From: Bryobacterales bacterium
GTDB lineage: Bacteria > Acidobacteriota > Terriglobia > Bryobacterales > UBA6623
Direction: 5' to 3'
Assembly: GCA_028819575.1 (NCBI GenBank)
Contig: JAPPLB010000049.1
Span: 1 to 56,006, forward strand
Length of the DNA stretch: 56,006 bases
Each line of letters starts with the position of its first letter. Within the stretch, counting starts at the first letter, position 1. The position numbers were made by a program, and so were the translations under genes. Under the pieces are notes generated by a model, which saw nothing but the letters and a program-made list of their open reading frames with translations, did not search any database and was not told the DNA's origin. Positions 7,998 to 16,196 of the stretch are shown one piece after another.

Positions 7998-9071
7998 TTG
8001 CGCACCGCCATCATCGGCCTTCCGCAGGTCGGCAAGACGTCCCTCTTTACGATTCTGACTGGACAGGCGCATTCCGGTCGCATGGGAGCGGCGGCCGTGC
8101 AGATCGGGATGGCGGCGGTCCCCGACGCGCGCCTCCACCGCTTGGCGGAGGTTTTCCGTCCCTCCAGGCTGACTCACGCAACGGTCGAGTACGTCGACAT
8201 GCCTGCTCTCTCCAAGGAGAGCCTGGCGGACGCCGGCTACATCGGCGCCTTGCGTCTGGCGGACGCCTTCCTGCATGTTCTACGGCTTTTCGAGGAAGAC
8301 ACCGTGATGCACGTCGAGGGCGATCTGGACGCGGAACGCGATTGGGGGAACCTCGAGTTGGAGTTGCTGCTGAACGACCTCGTCGTCGTCGAGAAACGCC
8401 TGGAACGGGTCGAGAAAGACTTGGGCCGGATGAAAAATCCGGATCTGATCCTCGAACGCGGCCTCCTTCTTCGATGCAAGGAGGCTCTCGAGGCCGACCG
8501 GCCCTTGCGCGAGCTTGCCCTCAGCGCTGAAGACGAGAAGCGAATGCGGGGCTTTCAGTTCCTCTCGGCGAAACCGATGTTGTTGGTTCTGAATCTTGGC
8601 GAGTCGCAGGCGGACCGGCTCGAGGCGACCGAGAAACAGTACGAAGAGCAGTGGCTGGGCTCTCGACCGAACGTCGCGGTGACCGCGGTGTGCGGCGGCA
8701 TCGAGGCCGAGATCGCGGAACTGCCTGCCGAAGAGGCGCGCGAATATAGGACGAGCTATGGGCTGAAACAGTCAGGCCTTGAACGTCTCGTTCAGGCGAC
8801 GTACTCATTGTTGGGCCTGATGTCCTTCCTGACGGCGAGTGAGACCGAGGTAAGAGCCTGGACCATCCCCAGGAACACTCCGGCGGTGAAAGCCGCGGGC
8901 GTGGTCCACACGGACTTCGAAAAGAAGTTCATTCGAGCAGAGGTCATCCCGTGGAGGAAGCTGGTCGAACGAAACGGCTACGCCGGCGCCCGTGCGCATG
9001 GGGAATTGCGGCTCGAAGGCAAGGAGTACGTGGTTCAGGAAGGGGACGTGCTGATCATCCGACACGGGTAG
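7998..9071 (+). CDS. YchF/Obg-like GTPase, divergent
   Basis: A 357-residue P-loop protein. The P-loop is GLPQVGKTS (7-15). Base recognition uses NLGE (199-202), the NxxE form that marks YchF/OLA1 and explains its use of ATP as well as GTP. AEDEKRMRGFQFLSAKPMLLVLN is the YchF-specific segment before it, and residues 275-355 form a TGS domain (GVVHTDFEKKFIRAEVI). The switch II motif, normally DxAG, reads DMPA here, so it lacks the glycine that contacts the gamma phosphate. A TTG start at 7998 has a good AGGGAGGCGG site. Canonical YchF binds ribosomes and catalase; this copy is shorter in the helical insert and may be a paralogue. Confidence 0.86.
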   Translation: MRTAIIGLPQVGKTSLFTILTGQAHSGRMGAAAVQIGMAAVPDARLHRLAEVFRPSRLTHATVEYVDMPALSKESLADAGYIGALRLADAFLHVLRLFEEDTVMHVEGDLDAERDWGNLELELLLNDLVVVEKRLERVEKDLGRMKNPDLILERGLLLRCKEALEADRPLRELALSAEDEKRMRGFQFLSAKPMLLVLNLGESQADRLEATEKQYEEQWLGSRPNVAVTAVCGGIEAEIAELPAEEAREYRTSYGLKQSGLERLVQATYSLLGLMSFLTASETEVRAWTIPRNTPAVKAAGVVHTDFEKKFIRAEVIPWRKLVERNGYAGARAHGELRLEGKEYVVQEGDVLIIRHG

Positions 9072-9076
9072 CCGGC

Positions 9077-9140
9077 TTTTCTCGCCATGTGGCGGGGCGA
9101 AGTGCGTGCGGGTCACGAAACAAGAAACACGGCCGTTTGC
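9077..9140 (+). repeat. R2 end fragment plus H7 array
   Basis: TTTTCTCGCCATGTGGCGGGGCGAAGTGCGTGCGGGTCAC matches the first 35 bases of R2. It is followed directly by CACGAAACAAGAAACACGGCC, a 7-bp-period array ending in the common GGCC. It lies in the 100-bp gap before the esterase. Confidence 0.6.
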
Positions 9141-9174
9141 AATGGCCCCGGCCTTCTTGCCATACTCGGCCTGC

Positions 9175-10254
9175 ATGAAACAAGCCTGTGGTGTTCTCAT
9201 CCTGCTATTCGGCGTTGCCGCGGTGGCCGCCGAGCCGCCTTTCTATCACGACAAGTTCAACCTGCTGTACTACATCGATGCCGGCGGTGAGAGGCGCGAA
9301 GTGCGAACTCGGAAAGACTGGCAAAAGCGGCGTCAGCACATCCTCGAGAACATGCAGGTCGTGATGGGGCCTGTGCCCGGCGAGCCCAAACCTCCCCTCG
9401 ACGTCAAAGTGATCCGGGAAGACGACTGGCGCAGCGTGATTCGCCGCAAGATCACGTATCAGGCCAAGAAGGGCGATCGCGTCAATGCCTACCTGTTCAT
9501 TCCGAAGAATCGTAAGGGGCGGATGCCGGCCATGGTTGTGCCGCACCCGACGTCGACCAGGTTCGGCAAGGGGATCGTGGCGGGCGTGGGAGGACGTCCG
9601 CGCCGGGCCTCGGCGCTCGAGCTCGCCGAACGCGGCTACGTCACGATCGCGCCCGATTTCCCCTACATGGGAGAGCCGCAGATGAATCCCTACGATTTGG
9701 GATACGTCAGCAGCACGATGAAGGGCATCTATAACCACATGCGCGCCATTGATCTGCTGCAGTCGATGGACGAGGTCGACCCTGAGCGGATCGGAGCGAT
9801 CGGCCACTCGCTCGGCGGTCACAACTCGCTCTTCCTGGCGGCATTCGACGAGCGCGTGAAGGTGGCGGTGACCAGTTGCGGCTTCAACTCGTTTCCGCAG
9901 TACTATAACGGAGATCTGCGGGGCTGGAGTCAGGACAAGTACATGCCCCGCATCGCCGACCTTTACGACAACGACCCCGACAAGGTGCCGTTCGACTTCA
10001 CCGAAATTCTCGGGGCCATCGCTCCCCGTCCGGTTTTTATCAACGCGCCGATCAACGACGGTAACTTCGAGGTCTACGGCGTGCGGCAGTGCGTCGACGC
10101 GGCGTTGCCTGTCTACACCAGGATCTTCGGGGCGCACGACAGCCTCGTCGCCTACTATCCAACCGCCGGGCACGACTTCCCGGACGAGACGCGCTGGCGC
10201 GCCTACCATTTCCTGGACTGGTGGCTGAAGGGCCGCAAGGCGCCGGCGCCGTAG
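9175..10254 (+). CDS. Secreted alpha/beta-hydrolase (acetyl-xylan-esterase/dienelactone-hydrolase-like)
   Basis: A 359-residue exported hydrolase. Residues 1-19 (MKQACGVLILLFGVAAVAA) are a clean Sec signal peptide, which places the start at 9175 rather than at an upstream in-frame codon inside an H7 repeat. The nucleophile elbow is GHSLGG (210-215, Ser212). Candidate acid Asp295 lies in APINDGNF and the catalytic His333 in TAGHDFPDE. The N-terminal 100 residues resemble the cap of acetyl-esterase-like Abhydrolase_7 enzymes. The likely role is deacetylation or ester cleavage on plant or microbial polysaccharide in the periplasm or outside. No glycoside-hydrolase partner is adjacent. Confidence 0.85.
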   Translation: MKQACGVLILLFGVAAVAAEPPFYHDKFNLLYYIDAGGERREVRTRKDWQKRRQHILENMQVVMGPVPGEPKPPLDVKVIREDDWRSVIRRKITYQAKKGDRVNAYLFIPKNRKGRMPAMVVPHPTSTRFGKGIVAGVGGRPRRASALELAERGYVTIAPDFPYMGEPQMNPYDLGYVSSTMKGIYNHMRAIDLLQSMDEVDPERIGAIGHSLGGHNSLFLAAFDERVKVAVTSCGFNSFPQYYNGDLRGWSQDKYMPRIADLYDNDPDKVPFDFTEILGAIAPRPVFINAPINDGNFEVYGVRQCVDAALPVYTRIFGAHDSLVAYYPTAGHDFPDETRWRAYHFLDWWLKGRKAPAP

Positions 10255-10313
10255 AAAGTGGTCGAATCGTGCAACGAAGGCCGGGGCGGCCAATCAGCCG
10301 CGGCCGCGGTTCC

Positions 10314-10760
10314 TCAGCGGCCCGGCCATCCCTCGCCAATGGCCGATCGAATCGCGCTGCGGACGCGCTCGACGTGGGTCTCTCCGTCGTATCTCCGGCG
10401 CGGCCAGAAGAAGCCTTTCAGCCCGTCGCCTTTACGCCGGGGGACGATGTGCACGTGTAGATGAGGCACGCTCTGGCTTACGCGATTGTTGATCGCTGTG
10501 AAGATACCCTCGGCATGCATCGCTTGAGCGACGGCTCTTCCGAGCATCTGGGCGTTCTTGAACAGGGGGCCGACCAGTTCCGGCGGCAAGTCCATCAGCG
10601 TCTCGTGATGATCTTTGGGGACCAGCAGAGTATGTCCGGGGAAGAGAGGCCGCACGTCGAGAAAGGCGAGCGACACTTCATCCTCGAAGACGACGGCGGC
10701 ATCGAGTTCGCCCCGGATGATGCGGCAGAACGTACAATCCGATTCCTGGCTCGCCATCAT
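10314..10760 (-). CDS. HIT-family nucleotide hydrolase
   Basis: A 148-residue histidine-triad protein. The catalytic HLHVHIVPR has His100, His102 and His104. DVRPLFPGHTLLVPKDHHETL (35-55) is the first conserved block. Cys9 and Cys12 in CTFCRI, together with a downstream His, form the zinc site found in the bacterial Hint/Ap4A-hydrolase branch. Such enzymes cleave adenosine phosphoramidates or diadenosine polyphosphates in the cytoplasm. The C-terminal extension (GFFWPRRRYDGE) is typical of the longer HIT hydrolases. Two adjacent ATG codons (MMAS) mark the start. It has no operon partner. Confidence 0.92.
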   Translation of the reverse strand: MMASQESDCTFCRIIRGELDAAVVFEDEVSLAFLDVRPLFPGHTLLVPKDHHETLMDLPPELVGPLFKNAQMLGRAVAQAMHAEGIFTAINNRVSQSVPHLHVHIVPRRKGDGLKGFFWPRRRYDGETHVERVRSAIRSAIGEGWPGR

Positions 10761-11296
10761 GAAGTCAAGGTCCTTGGACGATTCCCGGCTTGATGGCCCG
10801 TAGTGAAAGTCGCGCGGGCCGAGTCATGCGCCCTGGAGGCCGATGGGCTCCTGCGCGTGGCCGAACAGAGTATCGAAAGCGGCGATGCCGTTGCAATGAG
10901 GAACTCGACACTGCCGTCGCAACGGGAGACGTTCCCCTTGGGTTTTTGGTGCTGGAGCCCTTCAGTCTTTTTCCCGCCCCGGCCGGCATGGCATGAGGAC
11001 AGGGAGGCGAAGTGCCTGCCTGCTGCAGGCAGGCGTGCGAGTCACAAAACACGAGACACGGCTTTAACGGTTCACTGGCGGTCAGACATTTTTCTGGAGC
11101 GAACCAGGCCCCGCCCATGGTTTTCACGAATCACGAGACACGGCCTTCTATATCACATCGCAAGTGCGGTTCCGATGGAATCCGCTGAGGTCCACCGGGC
11201 CCGGGCGTGTGTTCATAAAATATTCAAGGAGGCCGAAGCGAAACGCGTTGTCCGACCCGATGGCTCAGGCATCCGCTTCCCTCGTTCGACCAGCTC
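10761..11296. repeat. 536-bp gene-free block with composite repeats
   Basis: No gene is supported. From about 10,998 it reads GGAGGCGAAGTGCCTGCC, then the perfect inverted repeat GCCTGCCTGCAGCAGGCAGG-like core, then H7 arrays at 11,041-11,062 and 11,124-11,146. Between the arrays lies GTCAGACATTTTTCTGGAGC then GAACCAGGCCCCGCCCATGG, a block almost identical to 20,543-20,585. Both copies join to TTTTCACGA heptads. The first 200 bp show no repeats or clear signals. Confidence 0.65.
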
Positions 11297-12799
11297 ATGA
11301 CGAAGCCGACACGCAGCGCTAGACCATTCATCCGTTCTCTGCTTTGCGCCGGGATTGCCCTCTTCGCCGGCTGTGCTTCGTCGGTACCGGAGAACTACGA
11401 GCACTACCCGATACCGGCGCGTGAACGGCAGCTCTTCCTCGACGATTTGCTGCTTGGGGCCGTGCACAACGTGGAGCGAGTCATTCATCAGCCGGCAAAG
11501 TACGAGGGAAACCCCGTCCTGCGAGCGGATCGCCCATGGGAAGGCGCGTCCATCCAGATACGAAGCGCGCCCGTGTGGGACCGTGAGGATCAGCTCTACA
11601 AGATGTGGTATTTCGGCCCTCACAAGACAGGCCTTGCGACCTCGAGCGATGGACTGCACTGGCGGAAGCCCGTTCTGGGATTGCGCGAGCACGAAGGCTC
11701 GAAACAAAACAACATGGTTGTCGTCGAGGAAGATCCGGAAGCGTTCATCCAGCATGTCATCCTCGATCCGAACGCCCGGCCGGAGCGCCGCTACAAGGGC
11801 CTCACGGGATGGCGAAACCGCCGGCCGCTGGTTTCATCTGACGGGCTCGTGTTTCACTTGCTCGATGTGCCCGCCATCCCCAGCCAGGACGAATCGCATC
11901 TCAACTACGACGAGAAGGAACAACGCTACATCGCGACAGTCAAGCAGCGAGGCCCGTTCGGCAGGTCGGTTTATCTATCCACGAGCAGCGACTTTGAGAG
12001 TTGGACGCCGCCCATGCTGATCTTCCACGCCGATGGGCTGGATCAGGAACTGGGCCGGCAGCGCATCCGCGAGCACTTGGCGAATCCGAAGCTCTATACT
12101 CCCTTGATCAACCAGCCGGACGAATACAACGTCGAGATCTACAACATGCCCGTCTTCCCTTACGAGGGGACCTACATCGGCCTGCCCAACTTCTTCGAAT
12201 CCAGTGGCCGAACGCCGCCGCCTCACAACAATCAGGACGGGGTCAATTCCGTCAAGCTTGCCGCCAGCCGCGATCTCCTTCGTTGGACGAAGGTCGGCAA
12301 CCGCGGCTCGTTCATTCCGGTGTCTGATTTCAACGACCGGAACCTCGATAGTGTCCAGATCCTCGCCGCGTCCCGCCCCCTCGCCGTCGGCGAGGAGCTC
12401 TGGTTCTACTACACCGGGATCAACCGCCGCTACAACCCGGACGGCGGCGGTGAGGGCGGCATCCATCTGGCCAGGCTTCGCCGTGACGGCTTTGTCTCTT
12501 TCCACGCCGCTGACGAAGGCGGTTTTGTCGAAACCCGCGCCATCCGCTTCGAAGGCTCTCGTTTGTTCGTGAACGCCGATGCCTCCGAGGGAGAGGTCCG
12601 CGTCGCCGTCGTCAATGCGAGGGGCCGGGAAGTGCTTGCCGGCTGGGAGCCTGAGAAGTGCGCCCCTATTCGCGGCGATCATCCGCGAACCGAGGTGCAA
12701 TGGCAAGACAGGGAACTCCAATCACTGGCCGGAAAGACCGTCCGCTTCCGATTCCACCTGCGTGGCGCCCACCTCTACTCGTTCTGGCTGGAGCCATGA
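11297..12799 (+). CDS. Exported lipoprotein with GH32/GH43-like propeller
   Basis: A 500-residue protein. Residues 1-26 form a lipoprotein signal (ALFAGCASS, Cys26). The body carries repeated propeller motifs with Asp-Gly-x-x-Trp turns (SSDGLHWRKPV, LAASRDLLRWTKV, STSSDFESWTP), as in the five-bladed propellers of families GH32/43/130. The C-terminal 100 residues form a beta-sandwich ending LRGAHLYSFWLEP. A paralogue of the same architecture lies at 44.9-46.4 kb. Such proteins are frequent in Planctomycetes and Acidobacteria, mostly uncharacterised. Carbohydrate binding or hydrolysis is likely, but I cannot place catalytic acids. The exported oxidoreductase follows after 138 bp. Confidence 0.78.
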   Translation: MTKPTRSARPFIRSLLCAGIALFAGCASSVPENYEHYPIPARERQLFLDDLLLGAVHNVERVIHQPAKYEGNPVLRADRPWEGASIQIRSAPVWDREDQLYKMWYFGPHKTGLATSSDGLHWRKPVLGLREHEGSKQNNMVVVEEDPEAFIQHVILDPNARPERRYKGLTGWRNRRPLVSSDGLVFHLLDVPAIPSQDESHLNYDEKEQRYIATVKQRGPFGRSVYLSTSSDFESWTPPMLIFHADGLDQELGRQRIREHLANPKLYTPLINQPDEYNVEIYNMPVFPYEGTYIGLPNFFESSGRTPPPHNNQDGVNSVKLAASRDLLRWTKVGNRGSFIPVSDFNDRNLDSVQILAASRPLAVGEELWFYYTGINRRYNPDGGGEGGIHLARLRRDGFVSFHAADEGGFVETRAIRFEGSRLFVNADASEGEVRVAVVNARGREVLAGWEPEKCAPIRGDHPRTEVQWQDRELQSLAGKTVRFRFHLRGAHLYSFWLEP

Positions 12800-12937
12800 G
12801 GTTGGTTCGTAGGGAAGTGGAATGTGCGGCGGCGCATGTCCTGTCGGAGCGCGCGGGGTCGTCCTGCGTGACCCGATGGAGGAGATGGAAAGGACGATCA
12901 CATCGGCTTTTCGGACTTCCGTGAACCGGGAGGGAAC

Positions 12938-14149
12938 ATGAACGTATCGAGCCGTAGGGAGTTCATCGGAGCGGCAGCCCTAGGGTCGGCTGGGCTGGCG
13001 GCGGCGGCTGCGATGCCTCCGGGGGCGGTGGCTCCGGCGGATTCGTCGAAAAAGATCCGTATCGGGATTGTGGGAGGCGGGTTCGGAGCTACGTTTCAGT
13101 GGCACCTGCATCCCAACTGCGAGGTCGCCGCGGTCACGGACCTGCGCGCGGACCGCAGGAGGCGCCTTCGCGACACCTACCGCTGCGATACGTTTTTCGA
13201 TTCGCTCGAGCAGATGCTCGAACGGGCGTCCGGCCTCGACGCCGTTGCCGTCTTCACGGGCGCGACGGATCATTATCGGCACGTCGAGATGTGCATGAAC
13301 CGTGGTTTGCATGTCATTTCGGCGGTGCCGGCGTGCTTTTCGCTCGAAGAAGCCGGCAAGCTGAAGGAGTTGAAGGAAAGAACCGGCTTGCGCTACATGA
13401 TGGCCGAGACGAGTTATTACCGTCAGGCGTGCATCTTTGCGCGCAATCTGTATCGCGCCGGCGGCTTCGGTGAAGTCTTCTACAGCGAGGTCGAGTACTA
13501 CCATGATCGCGGCGACCTCCGGAAGCTCGTTACGAACAAGGCCACGCGCTTCTTTCATCCCGACGGCTCGAGAACGTGGCGTTGGGGCCTCGCGCCGCTG
13601 CACTATCCGACGCACTCGCTCGGGTTCGTGGTCGGAGTGACCGGCGAGCGCATCCGATCGGTGTCGGCGCTGGGTTGGGGTAGCTCGCATCCCTGGATTG
13701 ACGAAAACGTGTACGACAACCCGCACTGGAACCAGTCCGCGCTGATGCAGACGGACAAGGGGCACATGGTTCGCTGCAACGTCTTCTGGCTGACGGCCGA
13801 CGAGGGCGAGCGCGCGCAGTGGTTCGGAGACAAGGGATCGCTCTACATGGCGAAGGACGGCCTGCACCCCGACAAACAGCGGCAACGAATGCATGAGGCG
13901 GAGGAACTGAAAGTGCCGTCTTACTGGGATAGCGGCATGCTGCCCGAGCCGATGCGTGTTTCGTCGGGGCACGGCGGCAGCCATGCCTTCCTGACGGCGG
14001 AGTTCATCAACGCCCTGGTCGAGGATCGGGAGCCGGTGATTGACGTCTATGAATCGCTGGCGATGAACGTGCCCGGGATCGTGGGTCACCAATCGGCGCT
14101 CAACGACGGAGAACAGATGAAAGTGCCCGTGTTCGACAAGTCGGCTTAA
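12938..14149 (+). CDS. TAT-exported Gfo/Idh/MocA-family oxidoreductase
   Basis: A 403-residue protein. The twin-arginine leader SRREFIGAAALGSAGL (5-20) precedes a Rossmann domain with GIVGGGFGA (43-51). The usual CEKP-type motif that carries the catalytic lysine reads SAVPACF (128-134), so that lysine is absent. TSYYRQACIFARNLYRAGGFGE and the later PTHSLGF are typical of the C-terminal domain. Cytoplasmic relatives oxidise sugars or inositols with NAD(P); exported forms probably keep a tightly bound cofactor, as in glucose-fructose oxidoreductase. The start is fixed by a strong GGGAGGGAAC site. Its neighbour, a propeller lipoprotein, suggests periplasmic sugar handling. Confidence 0.87.
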   Translation: MNVSSRREFIGAAALGSAGLAAAAAMPPGAVAPADSSKKIRIGIVGGGFGATFQWHLHPNCEVAAVTDLRADRRRRLRDTYRCDTFFDSLEQMLERASGLDAVAVFTGATDHYRHVEMCMNRGLHVISAVPACFSLEEAGKLKELKERTGLRYMMAETSYYRQACIFARNLYRAGGFGEVFYSEVEYYHDRGDLRKLVTNKATRFFHPDGSRTWRWGLAPLHYPTHSLGFVVGVTGERIRSVSALGWGSSHPWIDENVYDNPHWNQSALMQTDKGHMVRCNVFWLTADEGERAQWFGDKGSLYMAKDGLHPDKQRQRMHEAEELKVPSYWDSGMLPEPMRVSSGHGGSHAFLTAEFINALVEDREPVIDVYESLAMNVPGIVGHQSALNDGEQMKVPVFDKSA

Positions 14150-14182
14150 AGGAGTAATTCCCAACTGCGGGGCGGAGGATGT

Positions 14183-14713
14183 ATGGCGGAGACGATGGTT
14201 TCGATGATCCAGGCGCAGCGGATCAGACAGAGAGTTGGGGAGTTGGGACGGGAGATATCGAACGACTACGGGCCCGACGGCATGCGGGCCGTGGTGGTTC
14301 TTGCGGGCGGTTTCATGTTTGCGAGCGACCTGTTGCGTGGCGTGGGTGAAGATGTGCGCTTGAGAGCGCAGGTGGATTTCGTGCGGGCAAGCAGTTATGG
14401 CGCCGGTACGACCTCATCCGGGGATGTTCGGATTGCGATGGATCCGGGTGCGAAGTTCGAGGGGCAGCACGTTCTCTTGATCGACGACGTGTTGGATACG
14501 GGCGAGACGCTATGGAAGTTGTACGGTGTGATGAAGAATGCCGGCGCCAGAACGGTGCGTACGGCGGTGCTTCTGCATAAGGTGGGCAAGCAGCGGCATC
14601 CTGTCATGCCGTCCTACGTCGGATTCGAGATCGAGGATGTGTTTGTCGTGGGCTATGGGATGGACAAGGCAGGACGGTATCGTGGCCTCCCCGACGTGCG
14701 GCGGCTCGTTTGA
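14183..14713 (+). CDS. hpt: Hypoxanthine phosphoribosyltransferase
   Basis: A 176-residue type I phosphoribosyltransferase. It converts hypoxanthine (and perhaps guanine) with PRPP to the nucleotide in the purine salvage pathway. The PRPP-binding loop is HVLLIDDVLDTGETL (96-110, Asp101-Asp102). The flexible loop is SSYGAGTTSSGDVRI (70-84) and the pyrophosphate loop is VLAGGFMFASDL. VGFEIEDVFVVGYGMD near the C-terminus is the base-recognition strand. GGAGGATGT precedes the ATG. It has 33 bp between it and the oxidoreductase gene, but the functions are unrelated. Confidence 0.93.
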   Translation: MAETMVSMIQAQRIRQRVGELGREISNDYGPDGMRAVVVLAGGFMFASDLLRGVGEDVRLRAQVDFVRASSYGAGTTSSGDVRIAMDPGAKFEGQHVLLIDDVLDTGETLWKLYGVMKNAGARTVRTAVLLHKVGKQRHPVMPSYVGFEIEDVFVVGYGMDKAGRYRGLPDVRRLV

Positions 14714-14980
14714 CGCGAAGAACTCGGACTCTCCTCAATCCGGTGCATGGTCTTCCTGTCTCACCATGCGGCGAAGCCCACTTGGCCCACGGCCGGTTGC
14801 GCTCGGTGTTCCTTCTGTGTTGTATTGCAAAGGCCCGGATCGCCCGTCTCATCTTTTATGGACAATGTTCTGAAAACGCAAGGCGGGGCGGGAAACCCGC
14901 AACCCGATCTTCTCTGAGGCATACGGTCTGCTTCGCCGTTTCCGGATCGCGCTCGGCAATCTCGTGCGGAAGGCGCATTG
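14714..14980. other. Intergenic region with weak R2 remnant
   Basis: No gene is seen. About 14,755-14,790 reads CTGTCTCACCATGCGGCGAAGCCCAC, which resembles the R2 start (TTTCTCACCACGCGGCGAGGCGAAG) with losses. The remainder shows no repeat or clear regulatory signal. Confidence 0.35.
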
Positions 14981-15967
14981 ATGCCGCAATTCCACATGAA
15001 CATCCGCTCGGAGGGGGCCGCGGGGTCTTGCCCTCGCTGCGCGGCCGACGCCTACCTGACACTCTTCCAGGCGGAGGACCGTCTTGGGTCGTCGCACGGT
15101 CGCCGTTTTCACATTGTCGAGTGCAGCCGGTGCGCGTTGATCCGGCTCGATCCGATGCCGAGCGCCTCCGAGGCTGCTTCGTTCTACCCGGACAGCTACT
15201 GGTGGAAGCCTGACGGCTCCACTTCGGGACGTCTCGCTGAGATCTATCGCCAACTCGTCCTCATCGACCACGCCCACTTTGTCACCCGCGGCATCGACCG
15301 CACGGGTTTGATCCTGGATGTCGGTTGCGGCGGCGGCTCGCTCGTGCATGCACTGAGGAAACGAGGATTGAAGGCTTTCGGTCTGGAACCGGCTGTCGGT
15401 GCGGCCCGCAGCGCCCACCAGCGCTATGGCCCTCATCTTGTGTGCGGCATGCTTCCCCAGGCCCCCTTCAGACCGGGGACGTTCAGCACGATAACGTTAT
15501 GCCGCGTGCTTGAGCATGTTTCCGACCCTATTAGGCTTCTCAAAGGCCTCGGGCGTCTGTTGAAGCCGGGCGGCAAGCTCTTTGTCCAAATCCCGAACGC
15601 CGCGTGCTGGCAGTTCCTGTTGCTGGGAAAGCGTTGGAGCGGACTGGACGCTCCGAGACACCGGATTCATTTTCGTACGGCCGATCTGGAGGAGATTCTC
15701 GAAGCTACGGGCTTTGAAGTCCTTCGAAGGAAGTTTTTTTCCTTGCGCGACAACCCCGCCGGTCTCGCTTCGAGCCTCTGTCCTGGCCTGGATCCCGCGC
15801 TCCGGCACATGCGCGGGCAGTCGGAAAACGCCGGCATGCGTATGCTGAAGGACTTGGCCTTTTTTGCGCTGGTCGTCGCCGCAACACCATTTACGCTGAT
15901 CGAGGCGGCCGGGGCGGCCGGTTCCACGGTCATGATCGAGACGGTGTGGCGGCGGGGCGCATCCTGA
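14981..15967 (+). CDS. SAM-dependent methyltransferase with N-terminal zinc ribbon
   Basis: A 328-residue protein. Cys17/Cys20 (CPRC) and Cys48/Cys51 (CSRC) form a zinc ribbon, as seen in sugar or lipid-linked C-methyltransferases. The Methyltransf_23 domain has motif I LILDVGCGGGS (110-120), LCRVLEHVSDPIRLLKGL and LLKPGGKLFVQIPN. A hydrophobic segment near residues 280-310 may attach it to the membrane. The ATG at 14,981 is chosen because GGAAGG lies seven bases upstream; an overlapping TTG one codon earlier is possible. Its substrate is unknown; modification of a surface glycan or lipid is plausible. Confidence 0.86.
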   Translation: MPQFHMNIRSEGAAGSCPRCAADAYLTLFQAEDRLGSSHGRRFHIVECSRCALIRLDPMPSASEAASFYPDSYWWKPDGSTSGRLAEIYRQLVLIDHAHFVTRGIDRTGLILDVGCGGGSLVHALRKRGLKAFGLEPAVGAARSAHQRYGPHLVCGMLPQAPFRPGTFSTITLCRVLEHVSDPIRLLKGLGRLLKPGGKLFVQIPNAACWQFLLLGKRWSGLDAPRHRIHFRTADLEEILEATGFEVLRRKFFSLRDNPAGLASSLCPGLDPALRHMRGQSENAGMRMLKDLAFFALVVAATPFTLIEAAGAAGSTVMIETVWRRGAS

Positions 15968-16076
15968 TCGTCGGCAAAGAGTCTTGCCCGCTTATCCCGC
16001 GATTGATACGCAACCCGAGGACTGATGCAGGCGGCGCTCGATAGACTGGACCGGTCGAAGGATTTCACTCTCATGT

Positions 16077-16191
16077 GAAACATCCCTTGTCCAGGCGGGG
16101 TAGACATCTGTTCGGAGGTTTCCCACTTGAGCGATCCGCGCGCGGGCGGCAAAAAACTGTAAATACTAAAACTGACAACTGAAAACTGACC
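16077..16191 (+). repeat. R3 repeat, copy b, with A-rich H7 tail
   Basis: GAAACATCCCTTGTCCAGGC starts the element; GCGATCCGCGCGCGGGCGGC ends its GC-rich part. It then passes into an A-rich 7-bp-period tract (AAAACTG ACAACTG AAAACTG ACC). The order matches copy c at 17.12 kb. It ends 5 bp before the M28 start codon and may replace the normal ribosome-binding region. Confidence 0.65.
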
Positions 16192-16196
16192 TGAAT

